From Coriaria nepalensis (Eukaryota > Streptophyta > Magnoliopsida > Cucurbitales > Coriariaceae): a stretch of DNA of 64,000 nucleotides. Under the pieces are notes generated by a model that searched no databases, was not told the DNA's origin, and saw nothing but the letters and a program-made list of their open reading frames with translations. How positions within the stretch are numbered: position 1 is the first letter of the stretch; each line of letters opens with the position of its first letter. The stretch spans positions 5,423,501-5,487,500 of the forward strand of contig CP114486.1 of assembly GCA_027186245.1 (NCBI GenBank), in the 5' to 3' direction. The position numbers were made by a program, and so were the translations under genes. Positions 47,111 through 60,060 of the stretch are shown here, piece by piece.

Positions 47111-48442
47111 ATGGATTCCGATTTCTGGACCTCTTGTCTCGCCGCCGCTAAGCGGCAGTACACCTCGCAACAGTACCGGCAGCAGCATCATCGTCAGAGC
47201 TCTTCCTTAGGTTCGTATATACAATCGAAACCGATCTCTATTTTTTTTTTTTTTTCCTCTCTCCGGCCTGATTGGTTGATTTGTATTGGAATTTATAATC
47301 AGATCGGTTGGGGATTGATAGTTATGAGGTGGATGAGGAGATCCGACCCGATTTCTCATGCCCGTATTGCTGCGAGGATTTCGATATCGCATCTCTTTGT
47401 TCTCACCTTGAAGACGAGCACCCCTGCGAATCAAAAAGTCATCGTATGTGTTTTAATTTGATTTGCCCTAATTCCATTTTTGCCTTTAATTTCTATTTAT
47501 ATAAATTGAATTTTTCTAAGATGATATAATTGTGATTGATTGCATTTCTTTGATTCATAATAATTAATAAGCCCCTTCTAGTTTTATTTCTAGAGTTCAA
47601 TATAGAGAAGCAAGAAATTTCACTTGTCAAAGCTAAAAGCTTTTCTTTCATTTCCCCCATTGTTATAATATTTGTGCACCATTTTGGATAATTGCAGGTT
47701 TGTCCCGTTTGCAGTGTTAAAGTTGCAAGTGACATGTTTAGCCATATCACACTCCAACACGGCCACTTATTCAAGATATCCTTTTTTTCATATAAAATCC
47801 CTTCATTATTCTTAACTAGACTTGTATCATAATATGTTATATGTTCTTGTATATATCTATTTTTAAGTAGTAGTAGCCTTTAGACTGAAGATTACTTTCA
47901 GAGACGTAGAAGGTTACGGAAAGTTGCGATCCCTAACAGTCAAGCACTCTCTCCCTCTTGGGCCGGGATCTTCGTGAGGCCCATTTACAGGTCCTCTTAG
48001 GGGCCGGTAGTAGCAATATTGGTGGATATAGATTGAGTAATATTGCTAATAATAACAATAATAATATGTCGTCTATTTCTTCTGCGTCAACTGATCGGTT
48101 CTTATCGTCTCTCATCTTGAACTTCCCTCTATCTGAAGTAGAAGAAGAAATCTCCAAATCAGAGTTGAATCCTGTTCAGGATGTCTCGGCAAAGAATGCT
48201 GTTAGAAAACCAACAACACGTATGTAGAAATCCTTTTTTCTAACAAATGTATGTGGATAAATTCTTCTACCATTTGGCTCAACATTGTTACATCATCTCT
48301 TTCTATTTTGCAGTTTTTATACTTCTTTGAGTAATGAAGAGCGGGAAAAGAGAGAGGACAAGACAAGCTGCTGGGAGAGCTGCTTTTATGCAAGATTTGA
48401 TGGTCTCAACTCTCGTAGAAGATTGAATGAATTCATGCAGTA
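47111..48442 (+). pseudogene. Di19-family (dehydration-induced 19) zinc-finger gene with frame breaks
   Basis: Di19 proteins are nuclear, drought-related factors with two Cys2/His2-type fingers. Exons: 47111-47210, 47303-47443, 47698-47775, 47896 to about 48219 and a last one from about 48315. Exon 1 gives the family start MDSDFWTSCLAAAKRQY; exon 2 the first finger, CPYCCEDFDIASLCSHLEDE; exon 3 the second, VCPVCSVKVASDMFSHITLQ; exon 4 RRRRLRKVAIPNSQALS and LLGRDLREAHLQVLLG. Frame problems: no GT donor after exon 2 has the phase that exon 3 needs; exon 4 shifts frame between QALS and LLGRDL (near 47955); and the last exon shifts between SNEEREKR and TRQAAGRAAFMQDL (near 48355). Exons 3 and 4 meet across a probable AT-AC intron. 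The family is certain. I favour recent pseudogenisation over sequencing error because five other genes here are unbroken. Confidence 0.8.
47776..47895 (+). other. Probable U12-type AT-AC intron
   Basis: The 120-bp interval between Di19 exons 3 and 4 starts with ATATCCTTTT, the U12 5' splice-site consensus, and ends with ATTAC. There is no GT at the required donor position. Splicing here joins HLFK to FQRRRRLRK, the family's expected junction. Confidence 0.8.
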
Positions 48443-49015
48443 AGTTATAAAACTCTGTAAGGATTGATTTCAGTCTTCAGAGGAGTCCTAGAATGAGAGA
48501 ATTTTAGGTTCGGATTCTTATTGCTTTTTATGATTTGGTATTGACCAAGAAACTTGGTCTCATTCGTTGTTTGTAGCTTGAGTTATATTGGTTTGAGAAT
48601 TATGCCCCATCTCCGATCGACGGATCTAGATTGCGAATTTCGGAGGGAAACAATTGATGTTTCTTGACACCCGGTCATATATATGGCATTATTATCCTCT
48701 ATTGATTTCAAGGAGACCGAATGAAGCAAATATGCATTGGCGCATCGAATTCAGAACAAAATAATTTGTATTTGCAGAACTACTATGAGGATTGTATTAA
48801 AATCACTATTGAATTTAGCATTACTTTGTTTTGTTTCACTCATGATCATTTCTAGTTCTCTCTTACAAAAGAAAATAAAAAATTACATATCGTTAACTTG
48901 TGCAGTAGTTCATATGATTGATTATTTTAACCTATTATAACTGGATGATGTACAAGTAACATTTACAATCAAGAAAAAAACAAAATTGAGAGATCAAGGT
49001 AACTTGTTCTTCAAC
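48443..49015. other. Region between convergent Di19-like and NSL1-like genes
   Basis: 3' flanks of both genes; no other coding signal. Confidence 0.45.
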
Positions 49016-51915
49016 TCAATCTTCCGACAATATAGTCAACAATGAGTACTTCACTTTGATCGAAATCCTACAATCTTCCACACAAAGCTTAGCTCCCGTA
49101 ACTACCCAATACCCAGGCATATCTTCTGGGCCCCGCACCATTTCATTCGTATCAACAAAGTGAAACATTTTTGGTACCTTAGTCAGCAAAGGTAGGCCCC
49201 CTGGATAAACAGCTGAGTTCAACTCGACCTTTCTTGGCTTCTCAGGTGGATGAGGGAACAACCCAGAGCTAAACCGAGTACTAATCAACGAAGAAATAAG
49301 CCCTGATTTCCGCATAGAAGTGGACGGTCCTTCCCATTCCGATCTACGGATCTTTGCAGAAGAAACCATTGAGAACCCGAGTCTTAGAAACAGAACCTTC
49401 CTCATCCCAACGCCTTTGACTTCAAACCATGCCTTTGTCACAATGGATGCTGAGTCATCTAACCGGGGTCCGTTGTACTGGACCGGTGCAGTGCAGACAT
49501 GAGAGAATATGCTCCAGTTCACAGGCTCGAAATATCCCCTCTCCTCTGGCTCTTCGATTGGCTCATCAGTGTAATCGTCTGAGATTTGGAGGATTTGTGG
49601 AAGAGTGGTAAGGTGTTGAAGATGTATTGCTAGTTGGTCGCTTTTTCTTCCTTCTAGAAACAATCGGATTCCTGTCACTGGGCGGTTGCCAGTACCAACC
49701 TGCAATTGGTAAACTCCAGCAACTTCAGTTCGAATCAAAAACAGTTTGGACCCATAAAAACTGTTTTTTTTTTACCTGCATGGTATTTACGTAAAGCCTT
49801 GGGCCCATCAAAGTGAATTTAAGCGATGGGGAGGTGTGTTTTCTGTGCCGATATCCTAAAGGAAGGTCAGAATAAACAGGGGCCCACTGCCGAGGTAATT
49901 GAAATTCTAGAAAATGTCGAAGTTCCTCGATTGGTGGTTTATCTGCACAAAATTTTGTTTCGTTTATTCGAAACCGATACAAATGATCCAGATAAACACT
50001 CTAATGCATCAGTTGTATGCACCCTTGTGAGAGGAGATGGTGGGCTGCATGTGATAGGACTCACCTCAACTCTCTCACAAGAGTTGTAAAACACCTCATG
50101 CATTAGATACTTTCTCGACTAGTCCCATGTAATATTTAATTCGAAAAAAAACATAGTATTAGAAATATGGAGACACTCACATCTAAGATAAAGATTGACA
50201 GCATGGCTTAGAAATCCATTCCCACGGATCCCATTCAAGAGGGAAGTTATGGGCACGAAAGACATAGATATGACGTTAGGCGATTGTGTTATGGTAGAAA
50301 GCCACTGGTTGTGACTTTGACCGATATCAACACCTCCCTTTCGGACAAAGATTCTAACTACATCCTTCATTTTTTAAGATACATTCAAATTAAACATGTT
50401 GAATATTACAGATTATAATAGTTTCAAAATGATGTTAAGGAGCTTACATCATTCTTCGAGTGAGTAATGACGGGTAGTCTAACTGATGCAGCAAACGATT
50501 TATTAAGGTCCCAAGGTATAAAATTTTGGTCCTGAGAAAAGAGAGAGAAATATTAAAGGATAGACAGACTTACATGTACATTTCACAATGAAATTCAGAT
50601 TTGATTTTTGATTTTTTTAATATTTTTTTTATTTTTTATATTTTTAAGTGTACCTTTAGATTCCCAGAACATTCAGGTGGATTTGGTTTTAAACTCTTGT
50701 TCGCTTCTTCGGAAAATCTCTCATCTGCTAATTGCTTCAAAATTTTCTGAACTTCAGAAGGTTGAAGATTTGAATTTTGTAACTGCTTAATGTGAATTAC
50801 ATCCTTCCCTCCCATCTTTACCCCAACAACAACATGCGTACCATATTTTTCAATAAACCTGAAGGGAAAAAAAAAACAAAAAAACAAATCCGACTAAGTA
50901 GGTTATGAAAAATCATCAAGGAAAGTAGGAACAAAGACGTTTAGCAGAAAACTTACTCAGCAAGCGCAGCAGGGTCCCACGATAAAGGCACTTCTCGTCT
51001 AACATGATCAGAAAGCGAAATCTGGGATCTTTCCAACTCAACGTTATAAAGAGTTATGAAGAAGCCATCAAAAGCAAGAGTTTTTGTTGAAGCTACATCC
51101 TTTTGCCAGCAACCCTTGAAATCAAACACGGTATTGAACACCCCGGATGGAATTTTACCCGATAAACATAGCTCTTTATTGAATTGCTCGGACATCTGTT
51201 TATTAAAAAAAGAAAAATCTAAAAAATTTATATAAGAAAGTTAAACAAGGCATTTCTCTTCACCATTATAAAAACTATAGTGAAGAAGCAAACTCATCAT
51301 CCAAAAACAGATAAGAAACAAAGATCCTCAAACTCTCTCTCTGTCTAAAGTTTAACCAAAAAGTTAAACCGGCTTCAAATTGATAACATGATTACTTAAA
51401 TAGAAAGCTACATTACCATAATTATTCAGCAATCTTAAGCTAAATTCTAAGTTTTTCACTTACCTAAATTATGCAATTGAAGCTTCATAGACATATATAT
51501 ATATATATATATAAACAGAGAAACAGATTAGTGGAATTTCAAACAAAACTTGTAACTCAAACAACAAACAAACAAACAAACAAACCAAATAAGAAGGGGG
51601 AAAAACAAGATTACTAAAAGACCTAGAGAAATGAAGAAAATTGACCTGATTGAATGAAAGAACATCGGACCAGAACCGCGTATGCTCGCCTTTATCGCAC
51701 TTGATGGAAGTGGAGACATGAGGAACGACTACCCCACCGGGAACAAGAAGGTCTCTGAAACGGGTCGGGTCTAGATCGATCAATTTCGACCCGTTAGGAC
51801 CCGGCTTGCAGGAAGACAATCGGATGTCGTTGCAGAGATCGTACCCGAACCCGATCACAGAAACCGCCTTCTCTGCGGCCGATTGAGGGTCGAAGCGATT
51901 AACATTTACAGCCAT
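49016..51915 (-). CDS. NSL1: MACPF-domain protein, NSL1 type
   Basis: Plant MACPF (perforin-like fold) protein. Arabidopsis NSL1 and CAD1 restrain salicylic-acid-linked cell death; pore formation by them is not established. Seven exons join in frame: 51915-51646, 51195-50957, 50858-50654, 50531-50448, 50364-50181, 49942-49776 and 49699-49016, giving 610 residues (Arabidopsis NSL1 about 612). Landmarks: AAEKAVSVIGFGYDLCNDI, VSTSIKCDKGEHTRFWSDVL, MSEQFNKELCLSGKIPSGVF, the MACPF signature region FIEKYGTHVVVGVKMGGKDV, ISMSFVPITSLLNGIRGNGF with LSHAVNLYLRYKPPIEEL, FLEFQLPRQWAPVYSDLPLG, and a C-terminal domain ending KYSLLTILSED. Where the paralogues differ, the N-terminus and C-terminus follow NSL1 rather than CAD1. 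All splice sites are GT-AG; no lesions. Confidence 0.95.
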
Positions 51916-52076
51916 ATTAAAAAGGAAGACGCAGAAAAACAGAGTCGAGATTAGAAAGTTAGAGTTCTTTTAGGGATTTTGTTTTGTTGAAGAAGAAGAA
52001 GAAGAAGCTGAGGTTGAAAAGGAAGGCCCATTTGAAGTTTGAACTGGTCTTGTCTAGTTTTATTACTAGGTGGACG

Positions 52077-52107
<31 letters not shown>

Positions 52108-53899
52108 TCGACATGGTTTTGACTATTTGACGCGAAATTAATTATTTTATATTTTAAGTTAGTTAAAAATATTTGTTTTAATTAAATTTAAAGAAGAATT
52201 TCGTAGAAGTTGGCGTTTTTCTGGAGTTGAGACAGTACTTCGAGGGAAAAGGTTGCGGGCGGCTGGGGGCTGTCTTTTTCTTACCCCCAGAAGAGTTCAC
52301 GTGTTGACATAAGAGTAAAGTTTCTACTGTCTTCTGAGGGAATTGAGGATCCTTTTTTTTTTTTTTTCCTTATCCAAAACTGGCCGATTCATGTGCCATG
52401 ATTTCTTTTTTAATTAAATTTAAAAATGAAATTTGATGTTTTAAACAAAAATTTTATTATATATTAATAAATAATATTTAGATAATTCTTTCAACAAAAA
52501 AAAATTCCGATCTTAAAAACAGAAAAATGAATCTACACAAAGCGGCGATTAAAGATTAATAAATTATTAATAATTTTTTTAAATAAATTATAATATATAA
52601 TTATTTATAATAGTGAAATTACTTCCCACCTCAAAAATATCATCATTTAAAAACATATTCATAAAACTTTAAATGAAATCTTTATTATGAGTTATATGTT
52701 ATTCTTGATGAATTTACATACTCCCAATCTCTTATGGATAATAATGTTTCATCTAATTCTAATTAAAAAAAAATTTATTTTATCTTCAATAACTCTCACT
52801 TATATTGAATGTTGATTCAAAAGAAACCGTTGAAATTAGAATAATTAAGGAATCTTGTACAAGTCGTGCTAATATAAGAAATCGTGTAGAGTTTGTCTTA
52901 CACCAATTCAAAAAACATAAGGTCTCTGAATCATTAGAACATGTAAAAAAAAACTAATGAAAAATTGATTTCGAGGTATTTCTAGAGTTTCATCCCAGCT
53001 TATGTAATTGTAACGATCGACCTATGGAACTTGAATTGGAATTGGAATTGGAAGTGGAACTTGAAACAAAATTTCAATTATTCCTCTTAAGTCGAATCTC
53101 TTGTTATTATATTTATTGTTGTAAGTAGTTGTATTTATTTTCATACAGACTAAACACTTAATGTAACTTGTTAGTAGTGTTAATAATAGTGTAAGAATAG
53201 TCAATATTTATATGTTGACTCATAAATGTAAGAGAATTTATTAAACTTATTAACTTAACCCTATGATCTAATATAAAAGAAAAAAAAAATACAAAAGTGG
53301 AATATTCGTCTAATATTTTTAAATTTTAAAATCATTTCCCTTTAATGACATGCTAAAACATGTCACCATTATCATAATATGAATCAAGTTAGTCATTTCA
53401 ATAAGTGAATGCAAAATAAGAGGAGATGTAAATAATAAACACTTGAAAGTCAAAATATAGAATCATAAAATATTTCTAAAAAATATTCAAGTTTTTCAGC
53501 TACATCTCAATCAGAACTATTCGATATAATATGAGGATTACAATAATTAAAATAACTAGTAATTATTTCTTTATGTAGGAGGGCACTATTTAACATCAAA
53601 TATATATAATTTCACTTTACCAGCATATGAGCTCCAAACATTTAAGGTTTCATATTGAATATTGTGCAATATCTTTTAAATATAGCAAACCTAGGTTTCA
53701 AACTAGTAATCTAAAATAATACCAATAAAATGTTATCTACATAAAATTTGACCTCTTGTTCTTGAAAATAATATGTTCATCAAGCCAATAGAGTATGACT
53801 CAATCGGGTTATATACTTATGAGAATCAATCTTGAATTGTATAAATTATCAAAATAATTAAATACATGGCATTTAATTAGAGCATATCATAGTCTGTCA
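51916..53899. other. Gene-free AT-rich region upstream of the NSL1-like gene
   Basis: Contains a GAA run in the NSL1 leader (about 51990-52005), a (CT)n microsatellite (about 52077-52103) and imperfect ATTGGA hexamers (about 53035-53055). No gene recognised. Confidence 0.5.
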
Positions 53900-55900
53900 T
53901 GATGTTACTAGGTTAGAAATAACAAATTGCATTCACAATTAATTGCTTGTGTACTTGATAGATTTCCGGGTCTTAGACCTACACTTAGAATCATGATAGA
54001 GATCATGATCGATGAGATCCAAGTTGGCTTAAGTCTAATATCCAAATTATTCATAGTCACAGGATTGTTATAATGGGATAATGACAATCCGAATTTACTG
54101 TTACGTATATTATCATCTTCGTAAAAAGAGTGATGTTTTGAAATCCATCGGTATTGGTAGATACCGAGATAGGTATGTAGGTGATTAGTAGATAGTTGAT
54201 CATTGAACGTGACCACTTGATAAAATCTCATTGATAATAATATTGATTGTTAATGAGTTTTTTCGGTAACTATAGTACTTATGATACTCAGATCTGAAAT
54301 CATCACAACACTAGCATATAAGATATCATATTTTGACATCATTCTACGTGGTCTTCGCCAAAGGCTACTAAGAAAGTGATTTGTTAGGCATAGGTTTGAG
54401 TATGTGCGGTATGTATGGTAATAAGATATAATTCATCACCTCTATATTAGAGGAGATGGTTCTATGAATAAATACAAATTTATGCAATGAAGAAAATCTT
54501 TGGCAAAGTGTATGGTATGAAAAACGTTTTCTATAAATCCATTGTCTAGTTGCATAAGAGTTTATATCATTCATAAAAAAAATATATAATAGTGTTTAAC
54601 AGTTAAATCATGCTTTAAGATTTTCTGAACCCATGAATAGATGGAAGGATTAGTCTAGTACGAGAATAGTCATCTATAATTCTTGTTGAAGTTCCTCATA
54701 ATTCTCATTACACGGGTGGCTCATACTTCTTACTATAGGCCCATGTGAGTTTAGTGGTTTAAGTTAATTTGATCATAGAAGATGATCATATTAACTATTT
54801 AACTTGAAAGTGTTTCAAGGTCAAAGGGTTTATTTAATATACCCGTATAATATATAAAACTCACAAGTTATTATAGGGGCCACCTACCGACGTAATGTAA
54901 AACTTATTCGGTCACACATACAAAAGTTAATTGGATCTTATTGAGATTCTAATCGGAGAAACTTTGACTTGTTTTGTTATTAATGTGATTTAATAGTTAA
55001 ATCATTAATTTGTTTTATGTATTAAATCTAAGTCACACCCGCACTACTAGCATATCCAAAATGTGACTTAGATTTAGTTTGAAATTAAATAATTAATTAG
55101 AAAATATTTATATTATAAGATAAATTTATTAAATTAAGATTCAATAAGTTTATAGTCAAAGAATATTTTTCCGGTAAAAAAAAAGCCTAGTTGAATATTA
55201 AAGTTTTAATGGGCTTAACTAAGCCCGCGTGTGAGGCCCAAATTAAGATCTATATTTCATCAAGTAAAATTGGACATTAATTTGAAATAATAAAATTTTG
55301 TTTTAATTTTTTGAAATAAAAATTAAAACAGACTTTTGGGAGTCTGAAAATAGTTAAAAAGTTAACTTAGACTTAGTGGCCCATTTAGGCTTGGCCTAAG
55401 GGCTTGTGTCCTTATAAAAGGAACATAAAGCAAACCTTAGGGCACTTCTACCAGATCTGGCCACACTTTAGAGAGGGAGGAGAGAGAAAATGGTTTTCTC
55501 TCTCAAATGTTCATCATTTCACCTTTATTCTTCAATCCTCTTCTCCACGGTTCTTTCTCAAGAATTGAGATTGAACTGATTGAACCAAGAAATATCCATG
55601 AGAGTTATCGACCATGTGGATATGGTTAGAGGTCGGGTAATGACTAGTTGGCTAGCGGCAATTTTTGAAGATAGGGGAAGAACCATTTGGTTCTTGAAGG
55701 AGTGGGTAGCTTTGTATCTCTTCTCTCCCTTGTCTTTAAATTTTAGGTCTAGCCGGGATTATGAAAATGAACTGGTGATTCCCGATGCAAGAATTGCACT
55801 GTATTCAACCATTATTCATGGTAGTTTTCATTGGTTCGGATTTCTTAAGTCTGTTTTTCGAAAAAAAAATTATGTCCCGAGACATGCTAAAGATTGATCT
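53900..55900 (+). mobile_element. LTR-like sequence, copy D, with downstream primer-binding site
   Basis: Collinear with blocks of copies B and C earlier in the window (attgaacgtgac..., aataatattgattgttaatg, ccattgtctagttgcataa, acgggtggct). A promoter-like ccttataaaagg lies near 55411, followed by GA/CT-rich sequence and a short open frame (55580-55897, + strand) without recognisable family. Directly after its end, 55906-55917 reads TAGTATCAGAGC, one base off the initiator-Met tRNA primer-binding site used by many plant LTR elements. No gag or pol follows, so the element is truncated or is a near-solo LTR. Confidence 0.6.
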
Positions 55901-55905
55901 TATAA

Positions 55906-55917
55906 TAGTATCAGAGC
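55906..55917 (+). other. Retroelement primer-binding site (Met-tRNA type)
   Basis: TAGTATCAGAGC against the usual TGGTATCAGAGC. It fixes the orientation and 3' edge of the LTR just upstream. Confidence 0.7.
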
Positions 55918-57604
55918 TATTGGTTGAATACCAGAAATACTGGTAGTATCCATGAAATGCTTATATATGAAATTTATGCATTTTTATTGTGTTTTATGGA
56001 TTTTTGGTGAAAAACAGCTTGCTGAAATTTTGGATTTTTGACTCATGGAGTATCCGGAGATGATATCTCGCATTTTTGAACCTAGAAATGTGAATGAATA
56101 GTATAAAAAACAATTGGGAATAATCGGCCCTCCACCACCACCCCCATAGGCGGCGGCTAGCCCCCGTGTAATCCATAGTTCACCTAAGGACACGTCGCAC
56201 CGCGACTGCCTGTGATGAGGCGGCGGTGTTGAGGCGAGGCCGAATCCCCCTATTGTGTGGTAGTGGGTCCTACTTATCCAGAAAATTAGTGGGTAAGTTT
56301 CGATTTTAAAGAATAAGCTTGAATTGGGTTCATTTAGCCTTGGATTGGACCATTCAATTAAATGAGATATTAAATTCTGAAAAATACGAAATATCCAAAA
56401 TCTTTTTGGAATTTAAAGTTTTTGGTTGATTGCGTTGATATTGATTGACATGAAATTAATATATTACAACAGTTGTAAAAATATTAATTTAAAGTCAGTT
56501 AATAATTGAGCCTAATTTATGGACATTTAAAATTTTCAACTTGAAAAACTAAATGTAGCAATGTATATTGTAAATTTTTAATTTTTAAGATTGTTGAAGT
56601 ACTTTGATTGATAGAAATTGGACTCTAATTGATTGATTATAAAAGTCTTAAATTTGATGAAAGAGTTTTTCAAATTAAAGTTCTTATAAAAGTTTATTCT
56701 CTTGAATTAGAAATAGTTCTATAATGTTAAGAGGACGTGTTTTCAATAATTATGAATTATTCTTGTATTTTGAAAGAGTTCAAAATTCAAGAAATAAATA
56801 ATTTTTATGGACATAGTTAAAGTATTAAGGTCATGTCTAAAATAAACTTTGATAAATCTTTTAAAAGAAAAAAAAGCCTTAAAGTATTAAGGCGATATCA
56901 AAATAAAGGTTACACTTCCTTACGAAAACTAATAACTATATAGATAACCTTAAAGTGTTAAGGTGGTAGTTTTTGGCTATCTTTGATAACTTGTTCCCTC
57001 CAAAGAGTTTATTTGGGCCATTATTCCTAGCATTTATTAGTATGTCAGTTTTTCTCTTGGGAATTTTAGGTGCTCTAGATCCACACTGACTGGATCGGCC
57101 TTGAGGGAACGGTTATCCTCGACCTCTTCTGGATTGCCGATGAATCCTTGATTGAAAGGCCGGTCATTCGGCCGCTTGTCCAATCAGAACGGGGATTGTC
57201 TGACCAACTATTGTGTCTTTATCCCTTCAGTCAACTTGGTTGTGAGTATTGGCCTCAAACATACATGATCGGCAATGATAGCTTAAGAGCAGCCAATCGG
57301 GTGGACGAAATAGCCAATCAGCAGTTTTACTGACAAGATGGGGCTTTTGGTTGGGAGTTGCGATACTGCCTGCATGTTGATCTGAATGGTCAGTGGGCGG
57401 TCAATGACGACCGACCCATCCCATCGTTATGCTGATAAAAGGCCTCAAATCAACCACGACAACATTGGCCCTATTAGGGAAGAGATTTGAATTCACTCCT
57501 ATGGTGGGTGGATCTCCTAAACTTGGGAGTCTTTTGTAAATCCTTTCTTTGATACACTGCCAAAATATTAGACAATCATTCATTCAATGATAATAAGAAT
57601 TTGG
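55918..57604. other. Retroelement-like debris, no gene
   Basis: The first part is probably the internal leader of the truncated LTR element. A stretch at about 56690-56960 repeats the phrase aaagtattaagg(t/c) three times (about 56818, 56881 and 56951) at roughly 65-70-bp spacing. The part from 57060 to 57560 is richer in G/C, with repeated cggtcattcgg/gaccgacc-like words, resembling LTR or leader sequence. Nothing codes. Confidence 0.4.
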
Positions 57605-58330
57605 ATATTTGTAATAATCCTTACTTGGTACCCCTATTGGCCGATGGTAGCTTGTGGTCAAACATAATCTTCAACTTCTTATTTTTCAACAAAATATCGA
57701 ATATTTCACTCACCTTGTTCAAGTTGAAGGAGTAAATTTTTCCCTTCTCGTATAGATACCTCTTGACTGTCTCATCATGGCTCGTAGTCTTGTTGTAAGC
57801 CGCAAGTGTGACTAATTTGTTGCTGATTATTTCGACAACGTCCAAGTTATAGTTAGATTCTTAGTAGTAAGCCTCAACTGACGGCCCTTTCATGAAGACT
57901 ATCTTTTAGCAACCCTTTGTAGCCGCCTTAGTGGACAACTCGAATAAGTCTCAGGATTCCATCTCTTCAAACTTCTTCCAGAATTCGATGTCCATACCAT
58001 TGACGGCCAGCTTCACGAGCTCCTATTATGGTAGAGCCACATTGCATCAGTTCCTTAACTATTGGAATCATGATAAGAAAGCCTCAGCCGATTCACCCAT
58101 TCGTTAGGATAAACGAGATAAATCAACCATTGTAACTTCTGGTTGACTATGATAGAATTGGTATGAAAGTGTTGCTCTATATCTTTTCAAATCCTTATTG
58201 AGTTGGGTGGCAGCCTAGTATACTAGGCGTAAGCCTACTTGGTTAAGGCCTTAGCGAATAGCCGGACCCATAGCTAATTCTTTCCACTAACCTCACTGCA
58301 CTGAATGGTAAAGCGACCAATGTGTTTCAT
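57605..58330 (-). mobile_element. Gypsy-type gag fragment, broken
   Basis: Reading the minus strand from 58330 downward gives, across stops, FAKALTK, LPPNSI, a DIEQHFHTNS block, PNEWVNRLRLSYHDSN, LVKLAVNGMDIEFWKKFEEM, then MDVVEIISNKLVTLAAYNKT and KGKIYSFNLNKVSEIFDILL. The order matches the gag region of plant Ty3/gypsy elements, whose signature is a short LPxNSI box and the later zinc-finger-preceding helices. Stops and shifts are frequent. Confidence 0.65.
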
Positions 58331-59119
58331 GGTTGATTGATCAAGGTCATCTCCGAAAAATATGATCAAGATCCTCATGTTCTGGTGATTGCAACTCATC
58401 ACCTAAAGTATCCAATAAATCACCTAACTATGACCTAGGAGCTTGAGGAGGTGACGAATCAGCTACATAAGAACCAAGATCCCGAGGGGCCAACAAATTG
58501 GTTAAAGGAGAATCACATGTCGAGGTGGATTCACATACTGAGGTAGGGACATGAATAAGATTCACGTGTCGGGAGAATGATGGGGTTCAAAATTGGGATT
58601 CCTCCCCCAATAGTTCCTTAACTACATCTTTTACAGCCCTCTTCACCATCTGCCTATCCTCTTCCCAGATTTCCCTCATAACCTCATCGAGAACTTCCTT
58701 AAATGCTTCCTTCACACCCTTCTTACACAACCTCTACATAATCAATCTTATTTCCCTTTCTAGCATTTCCCCTTTTTAGCATCTTGCTTTAAAGTGGGTT
58801 CCATATTATCTCTTACTTTTTTTGAAGTTTCCTCCTCTTCTTCTTCTTTAACTGCCACCATTTGTTCAACAACATACGGTTCACAAACTTCATCGTCCAA
58901 TTCCACTACCAAACCATCCACCACATCATCACATAATCCCTAAAGTTAGCCAACATTCTCAAATAAGGCTGACTTTCTTCTTCCAATGTAGTATTTAATA
59001 TACCATGAATAATGTGTTGAAATATAATAAAGTCAATATCAAATAAATACTATTGAATATCGTATAGTAAACAATATAAATTAATTACTCATATCATCCG
59101 TATGTAACCACGCTTCCGC

Positions 59120-60060
59120 ATTCTCATGAGTTACGATGTGCTTGGACCTCAAGCTCTAGTTCAACATTCGAAGTATCTTATCGGATGACTTCTAGATTAC
59201 GGATTTTTTGAAAGATATGGGATTGATTCATAAGCCCATACCAGCATAGTAAAAGGGTTAGCACATATTATTTATTATGTTCAAGGGACAATAATTATAT
59301 AAAAAAATATAAACTACTAACCTAAAAAGCAAAAGGAAATCATTTAAGTGTATAAGTTTCCTTTTCAACACCAAAAGCTATATGTTTTAGGGATTTCTTC
59401 AAAACATTCTTATGAAGTGAACTAATCGTCCTCTCGAATACAGCTATACCCTAATGATATTTTTTGAACTTCTCCAAATTAGCGCCAATCGAGAACATGC
59501 ATCCATTAAATTTTGTCTTCGCCTCTGGGATTATTAGCAGACCATTCACAGAGTAAGCAACTGCCATGTTGATGAGATCCTTATATTTTTTGTCGATCTT
59601 TAGAAACCTTTCTCGTACCTTTGGAAGTAAGTAAGTATGACCCCCAAAACACTTATTCGTTTGTCATATCTCCACCCCTTCACCTCTTCTAACCTAGGAT
59701 AGTCCTCACAGTTCAACTCCGTCATAAGTGAGAACTCCTTTAACCTAAATCTCATTGCCTTTCCACAAACCAAAATCCAAATTTCTTTTTCCTTTTTGCA
59801 ATCCGCTTGATGGATCATTAAGGAATTAATTAGTTTACTTGAGATCACCAGCTTCTCGTCTGTATCAAGCAGGTGACCCATATAGGTTTTCCGAAATTCA
59901 ACCAAATGTTTATTTAAAAGCCTACTTTTTATATCACGGGCTACTATTTCTTTCTTTAATGGAGTGTGAACATGTGTTTTAAAATACAACTCTTCCGAAA
60001 GGATCGGTGTAAGGGTAGAAGGTCTATCACCTTCTAACACTTGGAACACACACCAAGAAC
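59120..60060 (-). mobile_element. DUF1985-type transposon protein fragment
   Basis: The minus strand gives RKTYMGHLLDTDEKLVISSK, then EKEIWILVCGKAMRFRLKEF, SLMTELNCEDYP, later SVNGLLIIPEAKTKFNG, FERTISSLHKNVLKKSLKH, ETYTLK, FPFAF and VWAYESIPYLSKN. These match in order the N-terminal DUF1985 domain found in plant transposon proteins that usually also carry a Ulp1-like peptidase. Stops interrupt it after KYH and ETYTLK. The Ulp1 part was not found; an acidic/basic low-complexity stretch follows at about 58600-58900. Confidence 0.75.

Noticed and set aside
55580..55897. 105-residue + strand open frame
   Set aside because: It lies at the end of an LTR-like segment directly before a primer-binding site; no family is recognised.
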